Assembly (NCBI GenBank): GCA_031288615.1 | Contig: JAITRC010000013.1 | Span: 26,682-90,681, forward strand | Reading direction: 5' to 3' | Source: Tannerellaceae bacterium | GTDB lineage: Bacteria; Bacteroidota; Bacteroidia; Bacteroidales; Tannerellaceae | Length of the DNA: 64,000 bases | Shown: positions 1 to 9,116 of the stretch, piece by piece | Numbering within the stretch: the stretch's first letter is position 1 | Layout of the letters: the number at the start of each line of letters is the position of its first letter | Made by a program: the position numbers and the translations under genes | Notes under the pieces: model-generated | The model's input: the letters and a program-made list of their open reading frames with translations, nothing else | Databases searched by the model: none | What the model was told of the DNA's origin: nothing

Positions 1-64
1 TTCCTTCGTATAATCCTGTCTTGATCAACCATTCAGTTAGCTGTTTATTCTACACACGCTGTCT

Positions 65-2098
65 TCACCAGATAGAGACACGTTTTTCGGGAACCACGAA
101 CATGGGATCGCCATCCTGCACACCGAAGGCTTCGTACCATGCGTCAATATGCGGAAGCGCTCCATTGACGCGCCACCTCCCCAAAGAATGGGGGTCAGCC
201 TTAGTTCGTACCAAGATTTCTTCGGGGCGGATATTACCTGCCCATACGGTGGCATACGCGAGAAAGAAACGTTGTTCGGGTGTGAAGCCCTCCTTATTTT
301 CGAGCGGAGCACCGGATGTAGCCTTCTTGAAAGCTTGAAAAGAGACTTGCAAGCCGCCGTAATCCGCGATATTTTCTCCCAGAGTGAACTTACCGTTGGC
401 ATGAACTCCGGGTGCCACCTCAATTGCATCGAAGAAGTCAACCATGACCTGCGCCCGTCTCTCAAAAAGGTCAGCATCTTCTTCCGTCCACCAATCGGAC
501 AGATTACCGTTTTTATCGTACTGTCGACCTTGGTCGTCAAAACCGTGTGTCATCTCGTGACCAATCACCACTCCGATAGCTCCGTAATTGAATGCATCGT
601 CCGCTTCCATACTGAAGAAAGGATATTGCAAGATACCGGCCGGAAAGCATATTTCATTCGTAGCGGGATTGTAGTAAGCATTGACGGTTTGGGGCGTCAT
701 GAGCCACTCATCTTTATCCACCGGCTTACCCGCCTTCGCCAACATTTCGGCGTATTCGAACTGCGTAGCCCTCACAACGTTATCATAGTAACTGTCGTTC
801 TTGATGTCTAAGGAAGAATAATCCTTCCATTTGTTGGGATAGCCTATCTTCACGTAGAAAGTGGCCAGCTTTTCCGAAGCCTTACTTTTCGTTTCTTCGC
901 TCATCCAGGGTAAGTTCCGGATGCGTTCACCAAGCGCTTCCCGTAGATTGTCGACCAACTTCACCATTCTTTTCTTAGCCGCAGGTGGGAAATATTTCTT
1001 CACATACATCTGCCCGACGGCCTCTCCCAGCGTACCATTGACTGCATCTACAGCACGTTTCCATCTTGGCTGCTGCTCTTCCTTGCCGGACAGTACACGG
1101 CCGTAAAAATCGAAATGTTCCGCATAGATGGTGTCGCTCAGGTAAGCGGCGGCATGGTCTATTAGCTTCCATTGCAAATAAGCGATCTGGCTTTCCAGAG
1201 GTTCCGAAACGATGATGTCCCCCGCTTCTACGATTGCCTCTGTCTGGGAAAGATTCAACTCTGTCACATCCATCGCCACGCCCAGCTGATCGAAATAGGT
1301 TGGCCAATCTATTCCTTTCACCAAAACTTGTAATTGGGCGACAGTCACCTTGTTATAGTTAGCATAAGGGTCGCGTAACTTCACCTTATCATAAGCGGCC
1401 TTTGCCAGACGGGTTTCTATCTTCAGCACGGCCTCCACATTTTTCAGGGCTTCTTCGTGGCTAAAACCTGTCAACTCAAACATTCTAACGACGTGCTCCT
1501 TGTATTTGTTACGGATATTGAGCGTATGCTCATCTTCATCAAGGTAGTAGTCACGTTGCCTCAAACTGATACCCCCTTGGTAGGTTTGAAGTAAGTTCAC
1601 CGCACTGTTTTCGGGGTCAGCATCCACGTACACGGAAAAATAGGCGTTGATTCCCGAAAGCTGGAGTGAAGACAGGAGATTGGACAACTCTTCCCTATCC
1701 GTCACTGCCGCGAGGTCAGCCAGCCGTGTTTTTATGGGGGTATAACCCTCCTTGTTTAACCGGATGCTATCCATCGCCAGATTATACACATCCCCTATCT
1801 TTTGTTCGATAGAGCCTTGTTTGGCCGTTTTGGCGGCGATAGACTCAATGAGGCCGTTCAGTTGGATACGGTTATTCTCCGCCAGCTTGTCGAAAGAAGT
1901 GAACCGAGCATACTCCCCTGTCAGCGGATTTTTCTCCATCCATCCCCCGCAGGCATACTGAAAAAAATCGGAACGCGGAGACACGGAGGTATCCAGATTT
2001 GTGATGTCTATACCCGACCCCAAGGGTTTACTGTCCGGACGGCACGCTGTATTCATGGCAAAAGCAATAAGCAATAATACACAAGTTTTTCCTCTCAT
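65..2098 (-). CDS. pepO: M13 family zinc metallopeptidase (PepO/neprilysin-like lipoprotein)
   Basis: A 677-residue zinc endopeptidase of the M13 (neprilysin/endothelin-converting enzyme) family, expected in the periplasm or outer membrane, where it cleaves peptides. The N-terminus is a lipoprotein signal with a Cys at residue 19 (lipobox NTAC). The large M13 N-terminal domain spans about residues 35-430. The catalytic part shows NAYYNP, the zinc site GHEMTHGFDD, and the second metal-ligand motif ENIADYGG. Length matches the family. The gene appears monocistronic; two direct repeats lie just upstream. P. gingivalis PepO is a known relative, but the exact substrate here cannot be told from sequence. 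Confidence 0.93.
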   Translation of the reverse strand: MRGKTCVLLLIAFAMNTACRPDSKPLGSGIDITNLDTSVSPRSDFFQYACGGWMEKNPLTGEYARFTSFDKLAENNRIQLNGLIESIAAKTAKQGSIEQKIGDVYNLAMDSIRLNKEGYTPIKTRLADLAAVTDREELSNLLSSLQLSGINAYFSVYVDADPENSAVNLLQTYQGGISLRQRDYYLDEDEHTLNIRNKYKEHVVRMFELTGFSHEEALKNVEAVLKIETRLAKAAYDKVKLRDPYANYNKVTVAQLQVLVKGIDWPTYFDQLGVAMDVTELNLSQTEAIVEAGDIIVSEPLESQIAYLQWKLIDHAAAYLSDTIYAEHFDFYGRVLSGKEEQQPRWKRAVDAVNGTLGEAVGQMYVKKYFPPAAKKRMVKLVDNLREALGERIRNLPWMSEETKSKASEKLATFYVKIGYPNKWKDYSSLDIKNDSYYDNVVRATQFEYAEMLAKAGKPVDKDEWLMTPQTVNAYYNPATNEICFPAGILQYPFFSMEADDAFNYGAIGVVIGHEMTHGFDDQGRQYDKNGNLSDWWTEEDADLFERRAQVMVDFFDAIEVAPGVHANGKFTLGENIADYGGLQVSFQAFKKATSGAPLENKEGFTPEQRFFLAYATVWAGNIRPEEILVRTKADPHSLGRWRVNGALPHIDAWYEAFGVQDGDPMFVVPEKRVSIW

Positions 2099-2122
2099 TC
2101 TTTGTCACAGTCTATCGTTTGG

Positions 2123-2162
2123 TTTGCTAACTTCTGTCAGACTAATTATGTTTTGCTAACTT
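2123..2162. repeat. Pair of 11-bp direct repeats upstream of the M13 peptidase
   Basis: TTTGCTAACTT occurs at 2123-2133 and again at 2152-2162, 29 bp apart start to start, in the 95-bp gap upstream of the peptidase start. A further partial copy (TTCGTTAG) follows. Spacing of nearly three helical turns fits a regulator binding site, but this is inference. No clear TAnnTTTG box was seen here. Confidence 0.4.
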
Positions 2163-2193
2163 TGACCAACTTTCGTTAGTCTTTTGCAATCTC

Positions 2194-2910
2194 CTACAGA
2201 TTCGGAAAGAAAATCTGTTCATCCCCATACCGCCCGTTCTGATTAAACTCTTTCCATCCTTCGCTATTCTGCATTAAATAGTTCCATGCTCTGGGTTTAT
2301 CAGCATCCCACACAGTAGAGATGAGTATTGTCTCGGTAGCTATGTAGCGGAGCATCTGTAACTCCGTGATCTGTGTAAAATCATAAAGAATTACTGCATC
2401 AACCACTACCGTTCCGAAGGGTACAACCTCTCCCGGAGTAAGTTCTCCAGAGGGGAATTTTGGAAGCCACTTACCGTCGAAGGAACTCATCACGGCCTGT
2501 TCCACCGCCGGGGATTCGAGCTTTATCAAATTCCACGGCAACGTTGTAAACCCAGCTTCGGGAATCGGTTTGTTGCGTGAAAAACACACGTTCCACTGCC
2601 CTTCGGCCGGGACCTCGCAGATAAAGAAAGTCCAATAACGATAAAAAAACGCATAGTATTTTGTAGTAGTTCCCTTAGAAGCCCCCGTAAGAGGGTCATA
2701 TACCGGAATGGGGTGCGTCGCTTTATCCGGCGTGATGTAGGCTAATTCGGTCAATGTAGTTTTCTCATCAAGATGGGCATAAGGCCCGTCGGGGAAACTG
2801 CCGGGATAGGCCTCACGCCTTTGGGCAAAGCCTTGCATTCCTCCCACCATAATTGCGCCGCTGAGCACAACTAGCGTCCCCAGCCTTTTTATTTCTTGTA
2901 TCCTTGCCAT
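2194..2910 (-). CDS. Secreted protein of unknown function
   Basis: A 238-residue protein that I do not recognise. Residues 1-30 form a signal peptide (Arg/Lys followed by a hydrophobic stretch ending near GFAQ), so it is exported. The mature part is rich in aromatic residues and Pro (for example YYAFFYRYWTFF around residue 88) and is probably beta-rich and globular. It has its own Bacteroidetes -7 box upstream and stands alone between the M13 peptidase and the transporter gene. I considered a GldN/PorN assignment because the organism has T9SS, but saw none of the motifs I would expect. Confidence 0.7.
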   Translation of the reverse strand: MARIQEIKRLGTLVVLSGAIMVGGMQGFAQRREAYPGSFPDGPYAHLDEKTTLTELAYITPDKATHPIPVYDPLTGASKGTTTKYYAFFYRYWTFFICEVPAEGQWNVCFSRNKPIPEAGFTTLPWNLIKLESPAVEQAVMSSFDGKWLPKFPSGELTPGEVVPFGTVVVDAVILYDFTQITELQMLRYIATETILISTVWDADKPRAWNYLMQNSEGWKEFNQNGRYGDEQIFFPNL

Positions 2911-2958
2911 TATAGCTTACCTTTTAAATCACATCCCACCCTATGGGCATTTCCTGGC

Positions 2959-2966
2959 CAAAGGTA
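2959..2966 (-). promoter_or_regulatory. Bacteroidetes -7 box for the secreted protein gene
   Basis: On the minus strand the sequence is TACCTTTG, an exact TAnnTTTG match. Predicted transcription start is about 45 bases before the ATG at 2910. No clear -33 TTTG was found. Confidence 0.6.
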
Positions 2967-2986
2967 GTTATTTTGCGGTGTTTCCG

Positions 2987-3889
2987 TTACCCGTCTCCTC
3001 GTTTTTTTCCACTATGCCGATGCAGTTGAACGGCATTGACAATCGTTTGCCAGAGGACATAAGCGGCAGGCGCTACAAAAGAGATGGGCGTCAAGTAGGT
3101 CTGAGCCATCCAAATAGCTAGGATGGTGTTTTTCTGGCCTAAGCCTTGCCCTCCCGAAACAGGATCACCCGAAAGCCGTCCGATGTAACGCCCTAACAAA
3201 AACTGCCCGATGCAGAAGAAGAGTGACACGGTGGCAAGAAGCACCATAGTGCGGTGGTCGGGCTGAGCCTCTCCGGTCAAGAGATGCAGGGTTTGGGCGG
3301 TTACAATCACCAGCGACAAAGCCCATATATAAAAGGCTGCCCCATGCAGGCTCTCCAGGCGCCGGTGTACCTTCGGAATAAAGCGACGCAACCCCCAAGC
3401 CAACAGCAAGGGGAAAATCACCACCGTCATGACGTGTCGACACACATAAAAAAAGGTCGCCGCAAAGGGAGCACCTCCGGTTGTCGCCGCCAAAGAAAAG
3501 AGGGGAGGGGCAACAATGGCCATAGCTATGTAACTGACTAACATATATCCGGTTAGGAAACCCATATCTCCTCCCAACAGGGAGGTCACCACCGCAGAAG
3601 TGGCGGCTGTAGGAGCAAGCACACTTATCATGGCACCTTCCGCTATTACCTTGTCTATCGGTATAAGCAAAAAATAGATAGCCGCGCCGCCCCCAATCTG
3701 CACCAGCAGCAACCATCCGTGACCCACCCTAAAACGGATAGCTCCCGGTGAAAGGCGGCAAAAGGCCAATAACAGCATGGCAAATATCAGGTAGGGGAGG
3801 ATACTTCCCAGCGGCCAAAACCAACGGTAGCCCATCCCTCCTACGAGTATGGACAAGGGCAGCATCCAGTCTTTTATCCACTTCAACAT
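2987..3889 (-). CDS. Bile acid:sodium symporter (BASS) family transporter
   Basis: A polytopic inner-membrane protein of about 300 residues with 8-9 hydrophobic segments and the Gly/Pro-rich helix breaks of the BASS fold (for example LAPTAATSAVVTSLLGGDMG around residues 95-115). Family members move organic anions with sodium; the substrate cannot be assigned. The start at 3889 (MLKWIKDW) is preferred over a longer in-frame start at 3928 because the latter would overlap the end of coaBC, while 3889 leaves a 10-bp gap. It is the last gene of the long minus-strand operon and ends in a short lysine/arginine-rich tail. Confidence 0.8.
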   Translation of the reverse strand: MLKWIKDWMLPLSILVGGMGYRWFWPLGSILPYLIFAMLLLAFCRLSPGAIRFRVGHGWLLLVQIGGGAAIYFLLIPIDKVIAEGAMISVLAPTAATSAVVTSLLGGDMGFLTGYMLVSYIAMAIVAPPLFSLAATTGGAPFAATFFYVCRHVMTVVIFPLLLAWGLRRFIPKVHRRLESLHGAAFYIWALSLVIVTAQTLHLLTGEAQPDHRTMVLLATVSLFFCIGQFLLGRYIGRLSGDPVSGGQGLGQKNTILAIWMAQTYLTPISFVAPAAYVLWQTIVNAVQLHRHSGKKRGDG

Positions 3890-3899
3890 GTCGGGAAAC

Positions 3900-5123
3900 T
3901 TACCGGACTTGATGGAGGAAATGATCAAGATGAGCGATGATGTCTTCAGCTACTTCCGCCTTGTTTTTCAAGGGGAAAGGGATGACGGCGCCAGTACGAT
4001 CAAGGATAGTCACCTTATTGGTGTCACAGCGAAAACCAGCCCCTTGATCTTGCAGGGAGTTGAGGACAATGAAATCAAGATTCTTGCGACGGAGCTTGTC
4101 GGCGGCAGCGGCTTCCCCATCACCGGTTTCAAGGGCAAAACCGACGAGCGTCTGTTCAGGACGCTTAATAGCACCCAAAGCGGCCGCAATATCCCTATTG
4201 GCAACCAGCCGGAGGGTTACTTCATTTTGCTGTTCGCGCTTGAGCTTTTCGACGGAGGGGTGTTCAGGACGATAGTCCGCTACAGCCGCACAAAGCAACG
4301 CTGCATCCATAGAAGGGAAGGCTTCCGTAGCCACTTGATACATCTCTTCGGCCGATTCTACGGAGATACGCCAGATGGCTGGGTGATTCGTTTCCAAAGC
4401 TACAGGTCCGCTGATGAGCGTCACTTCCGCACCCTTAACGGCACAAGCTTCAGCAAGGGAAAAGCCCATCTTCCCCGACGAATAGTTACCGATAAAACGG
4501 ACGGGGTCTATTTGCTCGTAAGTAGGCCCTGCTGTGATCAATATCTTCTTCCCCGCAAGGGATAATGCCAAGCGGGTAGGGGAGAGGAAAAAGGATGTAA
4601 GCAGGGAAAGGATACGGTCGGGTTCTTCCATCCTTCCTTTTCCGACAAGTTGGCTGGCCAATTCACCTTCTCCAGGCTCAATGATATGATTCCCTGCAGT
4701 GCGCAGCAAAGAGAGGTTTCGCTGCATGGCGGGATGGGCGAACATGTCCGCGTCCATCGCCGGAGCCACAAAGACGGGCGCTTTGCAGGCAAGATAGGTG
4801 GTGATCAGCATATTATCGGCAATTCCATTGGCCATTTTCCCGATCGTCGACGCCGTAGCCGGCGCGATAAGCATGGCGTCCGCCCAAAGGCCAAGGTCTA
4901 CGTGGCTGTGCCACGAACCATCGCGACGGGAAAAAAAGTCGCTGATAACCGGTTTCCGGCTAAGGGTCGACAGGGTCAAGGGGGTAATGAACTCTTTGGC
5001 CGCCTCTGTCATTATGACCTGAACTTCCGCGCCTTCTTTGATCAATCCCCTGACAATAACCGCTGCTTTGTAGGCCGCTATGCTTCCCGTTATTCCCAGT
5101 ATTATGCGCTTCCCTTGTAACAT
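3900..5123 (-). CDS. coaBC: Bifunctional phosphopantothenoylcysteine decarboxylase / phosphopantothenate-cysteine ligase
   Basis: A 407-residue bifunctional enzyme of coenzyme A synthesis: it joins phosphopantothenate to cysteine and then decarboxylates the product. The N-terminal half is a flavoprotein (HFCD) domain with the catalytic-His motif SHVDLGL near residue 75 and the PAMDADMFAHPA segment. The C-terminal half is the CTP-using ligase, with FIGNYSSGKMG near residue 215. Length is normal for the fusion. It lies 16 bp after dprA in the same operon; the dprA-coaBC neighbourhood is common in Bacteroidales. Confidence 0.96.
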   Translation of the reverse strand: MLQGKRIILGITGSIAAYKAAVIVRGLIKEGAEVQVIMTEAAKEFITPLTLSTLSRKPVISDFFSRRDGSWHSHVDLGLWADAMLIAPATASTIGKMANGIADNMLITTYLACKAPVFVAPAMDADMFAHPAMQRNLSLLRTAGNHIIEPGEGELASQLVGKGRMEEPDRILSLLTSFFLSPTRLALSLAGKKILITAGPTYEQIDPVRFIGNYSSGKMGFSLAEACAVKGAEVTLISGPVALETNHPAIWRISVESAEEMYQVATEAFPSMDAALLCAAVADYRPEHPSVEKLKREQQNEVTLRLVANRDIAAALGAIKRPEQTLVGFALETGDGEAAAADKLRRKNLDFIVLNSLQDQGAGFRCDTNKVTILDRTGAVIPFPLKNKAEVAEDIIAHLDHFLHQVR

Positions 5124-5139
5124 TTGATCTACTCTTTGT

Positions 5140-6264
5140 TCAAGCCTTTGCTAAGCGATATTTTCCACCCGGCAGGCTAACGATAATGTCCTCAGTCTCA
5201 AGGTCACAGATTATGGGAAACAGTCGCGAGACCGACATGTCGGCAAGGCGGGCAAGTTCATTGATATGAACCTCGTTATGCCGGCTAATCAGGGACAGGA
5301 TACGACCATTCTCGCTGTCATCGGAAAAGCGTAGCGTCGGCGACTCCAAGGTAGGGGGCTTGGGCGCCACCAACGTTTCTTCCCAGCCTAACTCCTTAAT
5401 GAGGTCTTTCGCAGAACGAATAAGACACGCTTTATTCAAACGGATTAGGGCGTTGCAGCCCGACGACTTCTCGTCGATAGTACGGCCAGGGAAAGTGAAT
5501 ATCTCCCGTTGATAAGAATAGGCTAATTCGGCGGTAATCAGTGCGCCGCTATGAGCGGGTGCTTCTACAACGACAAGTACTTTAGACAAACCTGCCACAA
5601 TCCTGTTGCGCTTTACGAAATTGGATTTCTCAGGCTCTGTTCCATGGGGAAACTCCGTCAAGAGGCCTCCCTTTTGCAATATCTCGGTAGCCGTATCCCG
5701 ATGAACGGAGGGATATATGCGGTCTAAACCATGTGCAAGCACCGCAACTGTGGGTAGCCCATTCTTCAATGCCGCACGGTGTGACAGTATATCTATGCCG
5801 TATGCTAAACCACTCACAATGATCAAGTCCGGGTAATGGGCAGCAAGGTCTGCGATCAGTGTATCCGTCAGTCCACGACCATACGGTGTGAACGAACGGG
5901 TTCCCACCACACTGATGATATGTGGGACGTTCAAGTCGGCTACCCCTTTGTAGTAAAACAAAATGGGAAAGTCGGAACATGCACGCAGGAGTTGAGGGTA
6001 GTCCTCATCCTCCATGAAACAGATGCGAATAGTATGTTTGGTAACAAACTCCAACTCCTTTTCTGCCCGTCTTAAAATTTCCGGATCACGTATGGCTGTA
6101 GCTAAGGTAGACCCTATTCTCGGTACTTTTTCTAAACTCCGCTGGTTTTCATGAAAAATAATCTCCGCATCTCCCTCGAAAAACTCCAGCAGACTCCGGG
6201 CGGTTGCATCCCCCACGCCTTTTATCATTGTCAATCCAACCCTATAAAGGTCTGTATTTCCCAT
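5140..6264 (-). CDS. dprA: DNA-processing protein DprA
   Basis: A 374-residue DprA/Smf protein, which loads RecA on incoming single-stranded DNA in natural transformation. An N-terminal helix-hairpin-helix (about residues 5-60) is followed by the Rossmann-like DprA core with GTRSFTPYGRGL and VSGLAYGIDILSH, and a C-terminal winged helix (HNEVHINELARLADMS). The ATG at 6264 is chosen because it leaves one base after tyrA; a TTG three codons upstream would overlap tyrA. It sits between tyrA and coaBC in the operon. Its presence hints at competence but does not prove it. Confidence 0.95.
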   Translation of the reverse strand: MGNTDLYRVGLTMIKGVGDATARSLLEFFEGDAEIIFHENQRSLEKVPRIGSTLATAIRDPEILRRAEKELEFVTKHTIRICFMEDEDYPQLLRACSDFPILFYYKGVADLNVPHIISVVGTRSFTPYGRGLTDTLIADLAAHYPDLIIVSGLAYGIDILSHRAALKNGLPTVAVLAHGLDRIYPSVHRDTATEILQKGGLLTEFPHGTEPEKSNFVKRNRIVAGLSKVLVVVEAPAHSGALITAELAYSYQREIFTFPGRTIDEKSSGCNALIRLNKACLIRSAKDLIKELGWEETLVAPKPPTLESPTLRFSDDSENGRILSLISRHNEVHINELARLADMSVSRLFPIICDLETEDIIVSLPGGKYRLAKA

Positions 6265-6265
6265 A

Positions 6266-7039
6266 TTATTCAAGATTCTTGCGTATTTTCTTCAAATAAG
6301 CCTTCAGGGCTTCCGTATCCTTCCGGAGGATAAAATCTTGCAAGGTTGTGAGTTCTTCTTGGATACGTTCTATCTGTTTCGGAGTACGGGGATTGCACAA
6401 AATCTCCGTAAGGAGGTAATCGTCTTCCGAAAAAAGCCCCCGCGCTATGCTCATGTGCCGTTTAAAAGTTGTACCGGGGGCATCCTGATGCTTCATAGTA
6501 GAGGCAAAAACAATTGTGGAGGCGAAAGGTATCCCCAATGAGTAGGCTACAACGCTATCGTGCTCTTCAAAGGTATACTCGCAAATGTGCAAATGGAGGT
6601 TGGTATAGAGGTCTTTGAAAAACTCATGGCCGAGCCGGTCACCTTCGGAAATGATAATGGTATTTTCGTTGGCAAGATTATCAAGGTTGGCGAAAGTCGG
6701 ACCGAACATGGGGTGGGTGGAAGTGAACGGGAACCCCGATACCCCATAGAATTCTTTGAGGCCTGTTTTTACTGAGGTGATGTCGGAAAGGATACAAGTA
6801 GAGGGAAGGAACGGCATCACTTGGCGAAAAGCTTCTATAGTATAGCTTAGCGTGACGCAGTTGATCACCATCTCAGGGGCAAATCCACGTACTTCTTCCA
6901 GGTTTTGAAACCGTAAAGCGTTATAGATAAAGCGTAGCCTTTTAGGGTCTTTCTCCAATACGGCTACCTCATGGTCAAAACTTAACAAGTCGGTGAAGAA
7001 AGATCCCATCTTTCCGGCACCCAGAATGAGTATTTTCAT
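6266..7039 (-). CDS. tyrA: Prephenate dehydrogenase
   Basis: A 257-residue NAD(P)-dependent dehydrogenase converting prephenate to 4-hydroxyphenylpyruvate in tyrosine synthesis. A nucleotide-binding GAGKMGSFFTDLL lies at residues 7-20, the family motif THPMFGPTFANL follows mid-protein, and a helical dimerisation domain makes up the C-terminal third. It is the short single-domain form typical of Bacteroidetes, with no fused chorismate mutase. One base separates it from the flavoprotein gene upstream, so co-translation is likely. Confidence 0.92.
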   Translation of the reverse strand: MKILILGAGKMGSFFTDLLSFDHEVAVLEKDPKRLRFIYNALRFQNLEEVRGFAPEMVINCVTLSYTIEAFRQVMPFLPSTCILSDITSVKTGLKEFYGVSGFPFTSTHPMFGPTFANLDNLANENTIIISEGDRLGHEFFKDLYTNLHLHICEYTFEEHDSVVAYSLGIPFASTIVFASTMKHQDAPGTTFKRHMSIARGLFSEDDYLLTEILCNPRTPKQIERIQEELTTLQDFILRKDTEALKAYLKKIRKNLE

Positions 7040-7040
7040 T

Positions 7041-7817
7041 TCAATTACGCAAACGCATCAGCATCTCATCAAAATTGACCTGATGAGCGTCAAACTCAGG
7101 TCCATCTACACACACAAACTTTGTCTTTCCCCCGACGCTAACGCGGCAGGCTCCGCACATCCCCGTCCCGTCCACCATCACTGTATTCAACGATGCTACC
7201 GTGGGTACCTCATACTTACGGGTCAACTCGGCGACGAATTTCATCATCACCGCAGGCCCTATGGTGATACACAGGTTTACCTTTTCACGCAAGATAACGT
7301 CTTCCACACCTTTAGTGATCAGCCCTTTTGTGCCATACGATCCGTCGTCGGTCATGATAATCACCTCATCGGAATAGCTCCGCATCTCTTCTTCCAAGAT
7401 GATCAGTTCTTTTGTACGCGCCGCCAGCACCACCACTACGCGGTTGCCCGCTTCGTGGAATGCTTTCGCAATAGGCATCAGCGGTGCTGCTCCCACTCCC
7501 CCTCCGGCACAGACCACCGTGCCGACCTGCGTCACATGCGTGGCTTGCCCCAAAGGGCCGACCATATCAGTCAATACCTGCCCAACTTCCAAGGCGCATA
7601 TCTTTCGCGTCGAAACGCCTATGGCTTGTACAACCAGCGTGATGGTACCCTTCACCGTATCGGCGTCGGCAATCGTCAGGGGGATACGTTCCCCTTTTTC
7701 GCCCACCCGCACGATGACAAAGTGCCCAGCCTGCCTTGTCTGGGCAATCAGCGGTGCCTCCACCTCCAGTTTGACTACGTGGGCAGACAGGTATTCCTTA
7801 TTTACTATTTTGTTCAT
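7041..7817 (-). CDS. FAD/NAD-binding oxidoreductase subunit (NfnA/SudB-like ferredoxin-NADP reductase subunit)
   Basis: A 258-residue flavoprotein of the dihydroorotate-dehydrogenase electron-transfer type. An N-terminal FAD barrel is followed by an NAD domain (AGGGVGAAPLMPIA near residue 110) and a C-terminal Cys cluster (GMCGACRVSVGGKTKFVC, plus a later DGPEF) that holds a [2Fe-2S] centre. Such subunits form NfnAB/sulfide dehydrogenase with a GltA-like large subunit. That partner gene normally follows directly, but here the next gene is tyrA. The start overlaps the end of the GH57 gene by 20 bp, so translation is probably coupled. Confidence 0.85.
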   Translation of the reverse strand: MNKIVNKEYLSAHVVKLEVEAPLIAQTRQAGHFVIVRVGEKGERIPLTIADADTVKGTITLVVQAIGVSTRKICALEVGQVLTDMVGPLGQATHVTQVGTVVCAGGGVGAAPLMPIAKAFHEAGNRVVVVLAARTKELIILEEEMRSYSDEVIIMTDDGSYGTKGLITKGVEDVILREKVNLCITIGPAVMMKFVAELTRKYEVPTVASLNTVMVDGTGMCGACRVSVGGKTKFVCVDGPEFDAHQVNFDEMLMRLRN

Positions 7818-9102
7818 TCGTTACTTTACTTTTACGCAAGCGAGCAACTTCCTTTCGGAGCACTTCTATCTCTGTGCCCTGATTGCGAATGGTGGTCAGC
7901 AAAGCATTAAGCTCTTCATTTTCTATTGCTTCCGGAAATAAAGTGTTGAGACGGACTATAAAATCGGAAAGGACGTTCATATAATTGCTGAAAGCGTCGT
8001 AGGGGTTATCGTAAGGGCTGAACGTTTTACCTGGGTGGCGCGTATTCATGTAGTAGAAGTGATCGCTGCTTTGCAGGTAATTCCAGTCTTGCCGAAGGCG
8101 ACGGTCTTCGGCTATGCGAACGCGCTCGCTGATACCGTTCACCTTTCGGAACGCCTCTTGTTGTAGCACATTACCCAGCCATGAACCGGTATCCCTTTCC
8201 TCATCTACCCACGAGATAGGGTGTGGCACCGAGATGCTTTCTACCGGATTAAGTAGGTTGAAGGCTTCCGAAGGTGTGGAAAACGATATCCCGCAATCCC
8301 CCGCAAAACGTGGCAAGGCTTTGAAAAACTCAAAGATTCCCGATTCGGCCGGCTGAATGGAACCGAGCACTTCGTAGTTCATAAAAAGGTTGATGATCTG
8401 CTCGGCTTGCGGTGTAGATGCTATCCATCCCATGTACTTGTCCGCCGTAAGCGGGTATTCATTCCAGCTGGAATTATTGAAACGCATGGACAGGTCTTCA
8501 CTGAACCGGCTATTTTTCAACAATAATCGAAGTTCGGGCTGCACGGAGGAGGTATAGATGTAGTTCGGGCTTTTCCACCCCATCACATGCTTGGCGCCTT
8601 CGGTCAACATCCCCGTGAATCCCATGTCGGTAACCAGTTCGGCGATATCATCCGAATAAATCAATTCCGTATTCCGTAGTATTTTCGGCTCTACACCAAA
8701 AACGTCATATACTTTTTCCTTGTGACGTTTTACTTGCAGGCGAAACTCCTCCTCATCTCCCAACGAGGATAGGGAATGTGCATACGTCTCCGTCAAAAAT
8801 TCCACATTTCCTGTCTTTCCCAGCTCCTTGAAACTGTCAAGCACTTCCGGCGAATAAAGCTCCATCTGCTCTAACGCCATTCCCGAGATACAAAAAGCCG
8901 CCTTGAATCGCCCCCCGCTTGATAGGATCATCTCCAGTATCGTCCGGTTGGCAGGGAGGTAGCAACGCTCTGCCATACGACGCATGATCTCTTCATTGTG
9001 AAAATCATCATAATAATAATGATCGTTCCCAATGTCGAAGAATCGATAACGCCTCAATCGATACGGTTGGTGCACCTGAAAGTAGAAACAGATTGTTTTC
9101 AT
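7798..9102 (-). CDS. Glycoside hydrolase family 57 protein
   Basis: A 434-residue GH57 (alpha-amylase/4-alpha-glucanotransferase type) protein. The start MKTICFYFQVHQPYRL at 9102 carries the family hallmark HQP; in-frame codons further upstream would run into the preceding gene's end. Other visible blocks are FLTETYAHSLSS (residues near 115, around the catalytic Glu), AELVTDMGFTGMLTEGAKH, and a helical C-terminus that ends in a short coiled coil (RKEVARLRKSK). It follows a glycogen-type glycosyltransferase by 14 bp, matching the Bacteroidales glycogen cluster; the usual debranching enzyme is absent here. It is presumably cytoplasmic, since no signal peptide is seen. Confidence 0.9.
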   Translation of the reverse strand: MKTICFYFQVHQPYRLRRYRFFDIGNDHYYYDDFHNEEIMRRMAERCYLPANRTILEMILSSGGRFKAAFCISGMALEQMELYSPEVLDSFKELGKTGNVEFLTETYAHSLSSLGDEEEFRLQVKRHKEKVYDVFGVEPKILRNTELIYSDDIAELVTDMGFTGMLTEGAKHVMGWKSPNYIYTSSVQPELRLLLKNSRFSEDLSMRFNNSSWNEYPLTADKYMGWIASTPQAEQIINLFMNYEVLGSIQPAESGIFEFFKALPRFAGDCGISFSTPSEAFNLLNPVESISVPHPISWVDEERDTGSWLGNVLQQEAFRKVNGISERVRIAEDRRLRQDWNYLQSSDHFYYMNTRHPGKTFSPYDNPYDAFSNYMNVLSDFIVRLNTLFPEAIENEELNALLTTIRNQGTEIEVLRKEVARLRKSKVTNEQNSK

Positions 9103-9116
9103 GCCCGGAATCGCTT

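Noticed and set aside
2194..2910. Assignment as GldN/PorN
   Set aside because: Only size, signal peptide and T9SS context supported it; the sequence shows none of the family motifs I know.
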